From positions 310,001 through 374,000 of the forward strand of contig JADJMZ010000005.1 of NCBI GenBank assembly GCA_016709315.1: 64,000 nucleotides of DNA, in the 5' to 3' direction. A program made the translations under genes and the position numbers. This document shows positions 28,429-37,599 of this stretch, one piece after another. The notes under the pieces were generated by a model that made no database searches, was not told the origin of the DNA, and was given only the letters and a program-made list of their open reading frames with translations. Each line of letters starts with the position of its first letter. Positions within the stretch are counted from its first letter, which is position 1. The stretch is from Ignavibacteria bacterium. Lineage in GTDB: Bacteria > Bacteroidota > Ignavibacteria > Tepidaquicellales > Tepidaquicellaceae.

Positions 28429-28693
28429 TGCGGGGGGTACCCTCTGGGTCATCCATTACGTGTTTTCGTAAAATTACTCCTGTATTGTTTGAACAATCAA
28501 TTTTTTGTCATAACAAATAAATGTCACACTTGTGCATTTGTAATTCCAAAAAATTTCAGCCTCTCGGAAAGTAGATCTTTTTATATTTACATAGTCCAGG
28601 GACTTTGAAAACGGAATTCTAAAACAGATATGCGCAGACGAAAACGTATAGATACTTTATTAAGATGGATTCCCGCATTCGCGGGAATGACAA
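28413..28693. mobile_element. 281-bp MITE-like element, copy 1
   Basis: Terminal inverted repeats TTGTCATTCCCGCGAATGCG and CGCATTCGCGGGAATGACAA bound a non-coding interior (TACCCTCTGGGTCATCCAT, an AT-rich middle, AGACGAAAACGTATAGATAC). A second copy of the same length and nearly the same sequence is at 29649-29929. It lacks a transposase and is therefore non-autonomous. No target-site duplication is clear. Confidence 0.8.
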
Positions 28694-28933
28694 TTTTAAA
28701 GGGAATGCAGAAATCCGTAATGTGTTTTCGTAATATTATTCCTGAATTATTTGAACACTCAATTTCAAGGTTTTTTCTTCGCCTAAGGCGGGAAAGCCCA
28801 TACAAAAATTAAGGTTGTGAAAACAAATTTATTAATAGTGTAATATTTCATCTTACATTCAATTACAGATACAATGTATCCCTAATTCTGATTAAATTTT
28901 CTGCAAGCTGATTTTTAAACTAAATTATTTTCT

Positions 28934-29263
28934 ATGAAAAATTATTTTGTATATATAATGACAAACAAAATGAATGGTACTTTGTACACCGGATTTACAA
29001 ATAATTTGCTTAGACGAGTTATTGAACATAAGCGAAAAGATTTAAAAGGATTTACACAAAAATATGGATTGGATAAACTGGTATGGTATGAACAAACCAC
29101 AGATGTAATGTCAGCAATAAGAAAAGAAAAACAGATAAAAAAATGGTACAGGGAATACAAGATAAATATTATCAATGAAAAAAACAGGGAATGGAAAGAT
29201 TTGTTTTATGAAATAGGTGGGACAGATAAAATGTTGTCTTATAATTTTGATCTTTATTCATAA
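28934..29263 (+). CDS. Small GIY-YIG nuclease
   Basis: A 109-residue stand-alone GIY-YIG domain. The two halves of the motif are VYI (6-8) and YTG (18-20), with the catalytic Arg in NLLRR (27-28) and the metal-binding Glu in AIRKEKQIKKW (E65). This is the UPF0213/URI type. Such proteins cleave DNA by a single-metal mechanism; the cellular role of these small forms is unsettled. The gene lies between copies of a 281-bp palindrome-ended element, with no other gene within 1 kb on either side. It may travel with, or act on, those repeats. Confidence 0.88.
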   Translation: MKNYFVYIMTNKMNGTLYTGFTNNLLRRVIEHKRKDLKGFTQKYGLDKLVWYEQTTDVMSAIRKEKQIKKWYREYKINIINEKNREWKDLFYEIGGTDKMLSYNFDLYS

Positions 29264-29380
29264 TAAATCGGAGAGCATTTAACGGGAATGGCAATTCTTA
29301 AGGGTATGGCAGATTTATTGACTGATTTAATCTTGATGTTTCCAGAATACCTGCTCTCCTTTAGAGAGTGCCTCATATTT

Positions 29381-29561
29381 TATCATTCCCGCGAATGCGG
29401 GAGGTACCCTCTGGGTCATCCAAGCGGCAATTTGACCTTCTCGTAAGAATGCTTTTATAAGGTTCAGAGACTTTCGAAATGGAATTCTAAAACAGATTGC
29501 GCATTCGAAAATATATAGATTTTTTTTTTGAGATGGATTCCCGCATTCGCGGGAATGACAA
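29381..29561. mobile_element. Shorter, diverged member of the 281-bp element family
   Basis: It opens ATCATTCCCGCGAATGCGGG, shares TACCCTCTGGGTCATCCA and GGAATTCTAAAACAGAT with the 281-bp copies, and closes GATTCCCGCATTCGCGGGAA. It is ~180 bp, with ~100 bp of the interior lost or replaced. It lies 118 bases after the GIY-YIG stop. Confidence 0.72.
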
Positions 29562-29648
29562 TGTTTAAGAGGATGACAGAATAATTGACTTATTTATTCT
29601 TGATGTTTCAAGAATTCCCGCTCTCCTATAGAAAGAGTGTCTTATATT

Positions 29649-29929
29649 TTGTCATTCCCGCGAATGCGGGGGGTACCCTCTGGGTCATCCATCACGTGTC
29701 TTGTAACATTACTCCTGTATTATTTGAACAATCAATTTTTTGTCATAACAAATAAATGTCACACTTGTGCATTTGTAATTCCAAAAAATTTCAGCCTCTA
29801 GGAAAGTAGATCTTTTTATATTTACATAGTCCAGGGACTTTGAAAAACGGAATTCTAAAACAGATATGCGCAGACGAAAACGTATAGATACTTTATTAAG
29901 ATGGATTCCCGCATTCGCGGGAATGACAA
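29649..29929. mobile_element. 281-bp MITE-like element, copy 2
   Basis: Near-identical to 28413-28693 from end to end, with a few substitutions and one-base indels, and with the same terminal inverted repeats. High identity points to recent movement or duplication. Confidence 0.8.
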
Positions 29930-29978
29930 TGTTTAAGAGGATAACAGAATAATTGACTTATTTATTCTTGATGTTTTA

Positions 29979-30255
29979 GATTCCCGCATTCGCGGGAATG
30001 ACAAAGTTTAAGGGAATGACAAAGTTTAAGAGTGTGAGAAAGTTTAAGGGTGTGACAATGCTTAAGGGTGTGACAATGCTTAAGGGTGTGACAATGCTTA
30101 AGGGTGTGACAATGCTTAAGGGTGTGACAATGTTTAAGGGAATGACAAAGTTTAAGAGTGTGAGAAAGTTTAAGGGTGTGAGAAAGTTTAAGGGTGTGAC
30201 AAAGTTTAAGGGTGTGACAAAGTTTAAGGGTGTGACAAAGTTTAAGGGTGTGACA
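29979..30255. repeat. Palindrome followed by 18-bp satellite (~14 copies)
   Basis: GATTCCCGCATTCGCGGGAA at 29979 leads into GGGAATGACAAAGTTTAA, which becomes the tandem unit GGTGTGACAATGCTTAAG or GGTGTGACAAAGTTTAAG. As at 24656, the unit is the palindrome's outer end plus flank, here drifting from GGAATGACAA to GGTGTGACAA. The stretch 29264-30314 contains no gene. Confidence 0.88.
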
Positions 30256-30314
30256 GGTTTATTGACTAATTTAATCTTGATGCTTCTGGATTTCCGCCCT
30301 CCTAAGAAATTGTC

Positions 30315-31528
30315 TCAAAGCTTGTCATTCCCTTGAAGGTCTGCCCCGCGGTTTACCTCGCTTAAAAGCGGGTCAGGCAGGCGGGAATCCACCGTCAGTA
30401 TATTCTTAATGAACAATACCATAGAAACTACAATCATAGGGAAATAAAGATAATGATAATTCTTTCCGGCAAACAACAGAATTATAACGATCAGTAGCAC
30501 TATGTAATCAAGATAAGTTTTTTGTCTGTAATTAATCCAGTAATCAGCAAGTATCAGAATGATTAACGGACCAAGGAAAATCAGGTGATGCGTCTCTGAT
30601 ACAGGAGATATCAGCAAAAAGCCGCATAAATATAAGAAGAATATAAGTGTTTTATTATTTTTGATGTAATACTTATCAGTTAAAATAAAAAATAACATAA
30701 CTACAGCCAGGCAAATAATTGTTGAAGTAATCCTGTTGTCAGCACAGGATTAATAAACTTTATTAATCCTGTCAGACTATAGAACATGCCTGACTGGTAT
30801 TCTTCATTTAAAGCCGGTGATAAATTTGCTGACAGAAATTTCTGAAAATAAAAGTTGTAATATGTAAATATGTTCTCACCAATAATTACAACAGGAAGTA
30901 AAATGAAAATAAAAGTCAGGAACACTACATACATAATCAGTTTGTACTCCTTTCGTATCAGTAAATACACAAGAAGAAAAACCGGAACCAGCTTGACTGA
31001 TATTGCAATGGAAAGGAATAAAGAAGTCAGAAAAGTATTGCTTTTTTTATAGTTCACATAAAATAAACAACAGAGAAAAAGTAAAAATATATTAATCTGA
31101 CCATTTAATAAATTATTTTGAATAATGTTTAAATAGAAAATTAAAAATATTAAAACAAAAAAATACTTTCCTTTATCTATTTTAAACTCAGCATGACATA
31201 TTGTCCATTCAAATATTTTATACAGAAAAAACACATTTAATATAAACCACAAAATCTGCAAGGGTATATCCGGCAATAAAGTGAATGGGATAAGTATAAA
31301 TGCAAGTGTCAAAGGATATACATACGGAAACGGACTTCCGGTATTATAAGGATTTGTATTCTCAAGCAAAGCTTTTGAAGAAAGCATATAACTTGTAAAA
31401 TCATTATTGCCGGCGCGGGATAACATTTGAATAAATAAAATTATAAAAATTGCACATATAATTATTACAGGTATAATTTTAATAATTTTATTTTCGGGAT
31501 TCATTTTCATTTTTATAAACACTGCCAT
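30315..31528 (-). CDS. GT87-like polyprenyl-linked mannosyltransferase, membrane protein (frameshifted)
   Basis: Two consecutive minus-strand frames (31528-30701 and 30698-30315) form one ~400-residue multi-spanning protein. The N-terminal part has FTSYMLSSKALLENTNPYNT, then FPYVYPLTLAFILIPFTLLP, the pattern of DUF2029/GT87 enzymes that use polyprenyl-phosphate sugars. About nine hydrophobic helices are visible. The break at ~30700 follows LQQLFAW; one extra G in the GG would read on as AVVMLFFILTDK. The last ~24 residues come from an inserted palindromic repeat, so the native C-terminus is altered. A start at Met 7 or 9 is also possible. Confidence 0.7.
30322..30391. repeat. GC-rich palindrome overlapping the 3' end of the GT87 gene
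   Basis: TTGTCATTCCCTTGAAGG to CAGGCAGGCGGGAATCCA, with an inner CCGCGGTTTACCTCG arm. Read on the minus strand it supplies the last ~24 codons and the stop of the upstream membrane-protein frame. Confidence 0.7.
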
Positions 31529-31582
31529 GTTTGATGTTTGTTAATTTAAAATTTTGATTTGAATTTAAAAAGTGATTAACTA

Positions 31583-31655
31583 AAGAAATCAACACAGTGT
31601 CACAGAGACACAGAGAAAAATACGTAAAAGTTAAAAACCCTCTGCGCCTCTGGCT
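31583..31655. repeat. CACAGAGACACAGAG-type inverted repeat
   Basis: CACAGTGTCACAGAGACACA is weakly answered by CCCTCTGCGCCTCTGGCTCT. A related pair is at ~39700-39745 (AACACAGAGAAG / TTCTCTGTGTTTCTGTG). Confidence 0.45.
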
Positions 31656-31689
31656 CTCAGCTTTAAAATTTGTTTTGAGGCACACTCTT

Positions 31690-31990
31690 TAAATGAGGAC
31701 GAATGTGAATTCTATCAGTGATGTCCAAAACTTTTTGTAATGAACATATAACATTTTTAATTTTGTATCTAATCACAACAATATTTAAGATTCTAAATTT
31801 AACCCTCCTAATCTTTCTCCTTATAAATAGTTTGTCTCTAAACATAACGACCACCCCCTTAATCCCCCTCCTTTGTAAGGAGGGGGAAGCCCGCTGAAGG
31901 CGGGCAGGGGGAGGTCTTACCGCTGCACTTAACAATACCCTCATTATTAGGAGATAGAAACCAATTGAATAATTTTGTTTCAAAACTTAC
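31690..31990. repeat. ~290-bp dispersed element with GACCTCCCCC palindrome core (copy 2, inverted)
   Basis: This is the inverse of 17545-17825. The palindrome core is at 31849-31916 (GACCACCCCC to GGGGGAGGTC); the outer blocks CAGTGATGTCCAAAAC and GAAACCAATTGAAT match the inverse of copy 1. It lies just upstream of alaS; the rest of the 31529-32100 gap holds no gene. Confidence 0.75.
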
Positions 31991-32100
31991 ATAAAAACGT
32001 TTTGGACGGATTTGAATTCTTTACAAACATTTTACCCGCAATTGCATTTAAAATGTCATTCTGTAAACTTATTTTATGTATTAATCAAATATTTACAGAA

Positions 32101-34802
32101 TTGAATTCAAAAGAAGTAAGAAATTCTTTTTTAAAGTTTTTAAAGATAAAGATCATAAGATCGTTCCGTCATCTTCAGTTGTGCCATTTAATGATCCTAC
32201 TCTGCTTTTCACTAATGCAGGAATGAATCAGTTCAAAGATGTATTTCTTGGAACGGGCAGCCGCGAGTACAGCAGAGCTGCCGATACTCAGAAATGTATA
32301 AGAGCGGGCGGAAAGCACAACGACCTTGAAGAAGTCGGCATGGACGGTTACCATCATACTTTTTTTGAAATGCTGGGCAACTGGTCTTTCGGAGATTATT
32401 ACAAGAAGGAAGCTATTAAGTGGGCATGGGAACTGCTTACAGATGTGTGGAAACTTCCTAAAAATAAATTATGGGTATCAGTATTTGAAACAGATGAAGA
32501 AGCATTTGATATTTGGGAAAAAGAAACTGATATAGATAAATCGCACATTCTCAGATTCGGTGAAAAAGATAACTTCTGGGAAATGGGAGATACAGGTCCG
32601 TGCGGACCATGTTCAGAGATTCATTTTGATTTTACGGAAAAGGGATGCAAGCCCGAAGATGTTAATTCAGGTCATGAAGAAGTCATAGAAATATGGAATC
32701 GAGTTTTTATTCAGTATAACAGAAAAAGACGGTGAACTGGAACCTCTTCCGAAAAAGCATGTGGATACCGGAATGGGATTTGAGAGAATTGTCCGGGTCC
32801 TTCAGAATAAAAGCTCCAATTATGATACTGATGTTTTCACGCCGCTGATTTCAAAAATAACTGAAATTTCAAATAAAGAATATAAAGGAGATAATGTCTC
32901 TTCCATAAATGCAATAGCAGATCACATCAGATCTCTCGTATTTGCTATCAGCGACGGCGCTATACCTTCAAACGAAGGCAGAGGTTACGTATTGCGCAGA
33001 ATACTCAGAAGAGCTTCCAGACTCGCCAGAAAGCTTGATTACAATGAACCAATATTGTTTCAGCTTGTTGATACGCTTGTTGAAAATTCCGGAGAAGTTT
33101 TTCCTGAACTTACGGAAAAAAAAGATCTTTGTAAAAAAGTTATACGGTCTGAAGAAGAAAGTTTTCACATTACTCTTGACCGGGGAATCAAACTTTTTAA
33201 TGATGTCGCAGATACTTTAAAGGATACTAAAATTTTTCCCGGCGATGAAGCATTTAAACTCTATGATACTTTCGGATTCCCGCTTGATCTTACGGAAGTA
33301 ATGGCAAAGGAAAGAGGTCTGAAGGTTGACCTGCTTAAGTTCGGAGAAGATATGGAAAAGCAGAAGGAAAGAGGTAAATCAGGAAGAAAGGATCATTCGG
33401 AAGAAGCTGTTCAGTCAGTTCAGAAATACAGCGGTTTTGATACAGAATATGATCCATACAATATTACAGAAACAGGTACAGAAACTATTTCTCTGATTCC
33501 GGAAATGAAAGGTGATTCAAAGAATATTATTATTCTCGCATCCAATCCGTTTTATTCTGAATCAGGCGGACAAATCAGTGATACCGGAATTCTCGTAAGA
33601 AATAACGGTCAGGAGATAAACGTTCTGGATTCAAAGAAAGATTTTATCGTTGTGGAAAATATTCCTTCTGATCTTGCAGCAAATGAAAAAGTAACTGCTA
33701 AAATTGATTTTGAAAAAAGGAAAGCCATTCAGCGAAATCACTCCGCAACTCATATTGTGCATGAAGCTTTAAAAAGAGTTCTGGGAAGTCACGTGAAACA
33801 GCTTGGGTCACTTGTCGGTGAAGAATATCTTCGTTTCGACTTTCCGCATTTCAGCAAGCTTGACAATTCGCAGTTAAGCGAGATCGAAGACATGGTAAAC
33901 TCAAAAGTATCAGAAAACATTGAAGTTATTACACACGCAGATATTCCGATTGAAAAAGCAAATATTATTCCGAATGTAAAAAAGTTTTTCGGTGATAAAT
34001 ACGGCGAGAAAGTCAGGGTCGTTGTAATTGATGAAAATTTCAGCGCGGAATTCTGCGGAGGCACACACGTTAAGAACACTCAGGACATAGGATTATTCAG
34101 GATCACCAAAGAAGAAAGCATTGCTTCTGGTACAAGAAGGATTTTTTGCCAGAACCGGCGAAGGCATTGTACATTTGCTCGGGGAAAAATTTCTGAACTT
34201 GAAAAGATCATTTCCGAACTGCCGGAAAAATACAGTGGAAGCTTTAGAAACAGTCTTACAAATTTCAGGAATGAACTGACACAGGCGAATTTTCTGGATA
34301 CAGTTAAAATAAAATCACTTCTCAATTATCAGAACAAAACTCATTCCGAACTTACTGATCTTAAGGAAAAATATTCCGAAGAGAAAAAAGCTGCTGAGAA
34401 AGAATTGCTTAAGCAGAATCTAAAAATTTTATCAGACAAATTAGATCAGCTTATTCTTTCATCAGATAAAGAAAAGGATTTGACATACTTTCAGTGCGGC
34501 TTGATATGGGAATGGATGAATTCAGGGAATCAGGTGAAGAGCTTCGCAGGAAATTAAATAACGGCGTCGGATTAATTGCATCTGTAATGAATGATAAAAT
34601 AAATATAGTCTGTTCGGTCAGTGATAATCTTATAAAAGAAAAAGGTCTGAATGCAGGAAAGATAATATCAGCCGTTGCAAAGGAACTCGGCGGAGGCGGC
34701 GGCGGAAAGCCGTTTCTTGCTTCAGCAGGAGCAAAGGACATATCCTCTCTCGACAGAGTGCTGAAGGAATTTCCCGGTATGATAAAGGGTCTGGTTAAAT
34801 AA
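32101..34802 (+). CDS. alaS: Alanyl-tRNA synthetase (multiple apparent frameshifts)
   Basis: AlaRS charges tRNA-Ala; the ~900-residue length of this locus fits. Pieces in different frames are collinear: LNSKEVRNSFLKF (TTG at 32101 as likely start; an in-frame ATG lies at 32053), VPFNDPTLLFTNAGMNQFKD, the class II core HHTFFEMLGNWSFGDYYKKE, the editing domain NHSATHIVHEAL and CGGTHVKNTQDIG, and the DHHA1 tail with GGGGGGKPFLASAGAKD. Breaks fall near ~32147 (T run), ~32722 (A run) and ~34488 (TTT), with a compensating pair at ~34145-34190. Each is repaired by one base in a homopolymer. A single-copy essential gene should not be this broken, so sequencing error is the best explanation. Confidence 0.93.
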
Positions 34803-34826
34803 AATAAATTAAATCTCACATAAATT

Positions 34827-35829
34827 ATGAAAGTAATAATTCCGGTAGCGGGTTTTGGAACAAGATTAAGACCTCATACTCTGCACAATCCGAAAGTTCT
34901 GCTGAATGTAGGCGGAAAGCCAATGATACATTACATTATAGATCAGCTAATTAAAGACAAGATCGCTTCATCAATAATACTTGTTACAGGATTTCTCGGG
35001 GATAAAATTAAAGATTACTTAAACAGTACATTTGATTTTAAATTTGATTTTGCGGAACAGGAAGAGCCGAAAGGTCTCGGACACGCTGTTTATTGCGCTA
35101 AAAAAGTTTTCAAGAATAAAAGCGATGAAGTAATGATAATTCTCGGAGACACTTTATTTGACGTTGATCTGAAGAAAATGATTAAAAATGTTAATTCAGT
35201 TATCGGAGTAAAGACCGTTAATGATCCGAGAAGATTCGGAGTAGTGGAAACTGACAGAGACGGATACATAACAAGATTTGTTGAGAAGCCGGCATCTTCG
35301 GAAATATCAACTTCAAAAGAAGCAATCGTAGGATTGTATTATCTTAAAAAATTCTTCACGGCTTTTCAGTTCGCTTGAATATATCATGAACAATAATATT
35401 ACAGTCAAAGGAGAGTTTCAGCTTACTGACGCTCTTGAGAACATGATAAACAATAAAGAAAAGATGAGAACATATTACATTGACGGGTGGCTTGACTGCG
35501 GAAAACCCGAAACGCTTCTTGAGACAAACAGATATCTTTTAAATAAATCAAAAAAAACAACTGCTTTAAAAAAATACAAACAGACAAACAGCAGGATAGT
35601 AGAACCGGTTTACATTGGAAAAAATGTTGAAATTGAAAACAGCATTATCGGTCCTTATGCAACCATCAACGACGGATGTATTATAAAGAACAGCATTATA
35701 GACAACTGTATTATCGAAAACTCTTCTCTCATCGAAAACTGTGTCATGAGCGAATCAATAATAGGCGAAGGCGCATCGGTTAAGAGAGAGATATTAAAAT
35801 TAAACATAGGAAATTATTCGGAAATTTAA
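34827..35829 (+). CDS. Sugar-phosphate nucleotidyltransferase with hexapeptide tail (one frameshift)
   Basis: The N-terminal half is a nucleotidyl-transferase Rossmann fold: VIIPVAGFGTRLRPHTLHNP (GxGTRLxP), LNVGGKPMIHYIID, LVTGFLGDKI, LGDTLFD and FVEKP. The second half (from ~35352) continues with LEYIMNNNITVKGEFQLTDA, GWLDCGKPETLLETNRYL and left-handed beta-helix hexapeptides (IENSIIGPYATI, IIKNSIIDNCIIENS). It makes an NDP-sugar from a sugar-1-phosphate and NTP; glucose or mannose are likely but unproven. The break lies in a six-A run at 35346-35351, where removing one A joins the halves. It follows alaS by 24 bases, same strand. Confidence 0.86.
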
Positions 35830-35841
35830 ATCTGTAAAAAA

Positions 35842-37387
35842 ATGAAAAATGCAAATGAATTATTCACGGAATTATCGGAACATATTTTTAATAAGTATCT
35901 TGAAATGAATCCTGAAGCCGGCAATCATCTCGGGCTTCATGAATATGACGGAAAAATGTCAGATAATACTCTAAGGAATTTCAGAATTTGTAAATGAATC
36001 AAAGCTGGTGCTGAAAAAATTATCGGAAATAAACTTCAGCGAACTTTCAGCAGAAAATAAATTTGATTATGAAATTGCAAAATGGGGACTGGAGTCTTCT
36101 GTATTCGAGATTGAAATAATGGCTTCACACAAAAAGAATCCGATGCATTATGCTTTTATGTTCGGCAGTCTGCATAACTATATCAGCAGGAACTATGCAC
36201 CGTTTGAAGAGAGACTGAAGTCAGTGATACAGATAATAGACAGGATACCTGAAACTCTGCAAACCGCTGAGCAGATACTTGACAAATCTCTTCCTGAAGT
36301 ATTATGCAAATATGCGAAACAGTTTTCAAAGGGATATGAGAATTTTTTAAAGATGAACTATTGAAAGAGATAAAAGAAAAGTTAAAGATGAAGTTCTTAT
36401 TTCAGAGTATGTTAAGAAGAGTGATCTGGCTGTTCAGGCATTTGCAAAGTTTGTAGTATTTCTTGATAAAGCTTCTTCAGAAGAAAACAAAAGCTACATA
36501 CTTGGAAGAGAGAAGTTTGAGGAAATGATGAAAATAAAGGAACATATAGACCTCCCCATAGATCAGATAAAGAAAATGGGATTAGCAGAACTCGACAGAC
36601 TTCAGACAAGTATGAAAACTTTACTTAAAGAGAATGATTTTGAAGATAAGCTGGAAACGCTTGAGCACATTCATCCCAGTGATGAGAATCTGATCTCAGA
36701 AACAAGCGATATGCTGACCGGTCTGGTGGATTTTATAAGAGAAAAAGATATCGTTGACCTGCCGGAAAAATTGAATTGCATTGTTATAGAAATGCCTAAA
36801 TATATGAACTTCGGATTTGCTGCAATGGGTACAGCCGGACCTTATGAAAAATCGGATGAATCTTTTTATTATGTTAATCTGCCCCGAAGCTTTTCATGAG
36901 CTACTCGTATGTCGAGGGCTGGGCTCATTATTCTGAAGAAATGATGGTGGATGAAGGATACAGCAAAGAGGATTTCAAAATCAGAATAGGGCAGCTTATA
37001 GAAGCTTTGATCAGATGCTGCCGGTATCTGGCTTCAATATCAGTTCATTGCGAAAATAAATCCATAGAAGAGGTGAAGGACTTCTTTGTTAAGAATGCTT
37101 ACATGACAGAAACTACAGCTATGCAGGAAGCGGAAAGAGCTGCATTCGATCCCGGCTATCTGAATTATACTTTGGGGAAGATTTATCTGAAGAACTTTAA
37201 GAAGAAGTATTTTGCGAAATATAACGGAACCAAGACGCTTAAAGATTTTCATAATATGATAGTGTCTATGGGATGTCCGACTTTTAAGATTGCGGAGAAA
37301 TACGTTTTGGGCAGTTTGGCAGTTAGGCAGTTAGGCAGTTTGGCAGTTAGGCAGTTTGGCAGTTATCAATTAGCAATTAACAATTAG
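35842..37387 (+). CDS. DUF885 family protein (several frameshifts)
   Basis: The ATG at 35842 opens MKNANELFTELSEHIFNKYL, then EMNPEAGNHLGLHEYDGKM, the usual DUF885 start. Further collinear pieces are ENKFDYEIAKWGLES, DLAVQAFAKFVVFLDKA, LGREKFEEMMKIKEHIDLPI, and the conserved SYVEGWAHYSEEMMVDEGY region, which includes metal-ligand-like His and Glu residues. Breaks occur near 35980, 36350, 36390 and 36890; the last sits where LPEAFHE would be expected (PRSFS here). The family is thought to be peptidase-like, with little direct evidence. The C-terminal ~25 residues are translated from a GGCAGTTAG-type simple repeat, so the native end has been lost or extended. Confidence 0.75.
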
Positions 37388-37597
37388 AAACTTCAGAATG
37401 ACCCTTACTGGCATCCCCGCGTGCTCCTGGCGGGGATCCATTCAAATAGCAGTTAGCAGTGTGGCAGTGTTGCAGTTAGGCAGTTTGGCAGTTAGGCAGT
37501 GTGGCAGTTAGCAATTAGCAATTAACAATTAGCAATTAACAATTAGCAATTAACAATTAGCAATTAACAATTACTAATTACTAATTAATAATTACTA
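37311..37597. repeat. Simple-repeat tract with an embedded palindrome
   Basis: TTTGGCAGTTAGGCAGTTAG units cover 37311-37375 and 37441-37510. A GGCATCCCCGCGTGCTCCTG palindrome ending GGCGGGGATCCATTCA is at 37402-37442. 37511-37597 is CAATTAGCAATTAA repeated, then ACTAATTA units. The same word families recur at 48660, 48930, 50690, 51020 and 62458. Confidence 0.85.
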
Positions 37598-37599
37598 AT

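Noticed and set aside
28074..28520. Possible CRISPR array or long ORFs (up to 179 codons) in the 17-bp repeat
   Set aside because: Units are contiguous with no spacers, and the open frames exist only because a 17-bp period without stops reads through in all frames; no cas genes are present.
29998..30336. 112-codon ORF of GVTMLK/GVTKFK hexads
   Set aside because: It is a translation of the 18-bp satellite and shows no other protein features.
31663..31983. 106-codon minus-strand ORF with RPPPARLQRASPSLQRRG
   Set aside because: It is a read-through of the GACCTCCCCC palindrome and its flanking repeat; the equivalent copy at 17545-17825 is not open.
32101..34802. Programmed frameshifting in alaS
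   Set aside because: Several breaks at unrelated homopolymers, with compensating pairs and no slippery-site or stem-loop pattern, fit sequencing error far better.
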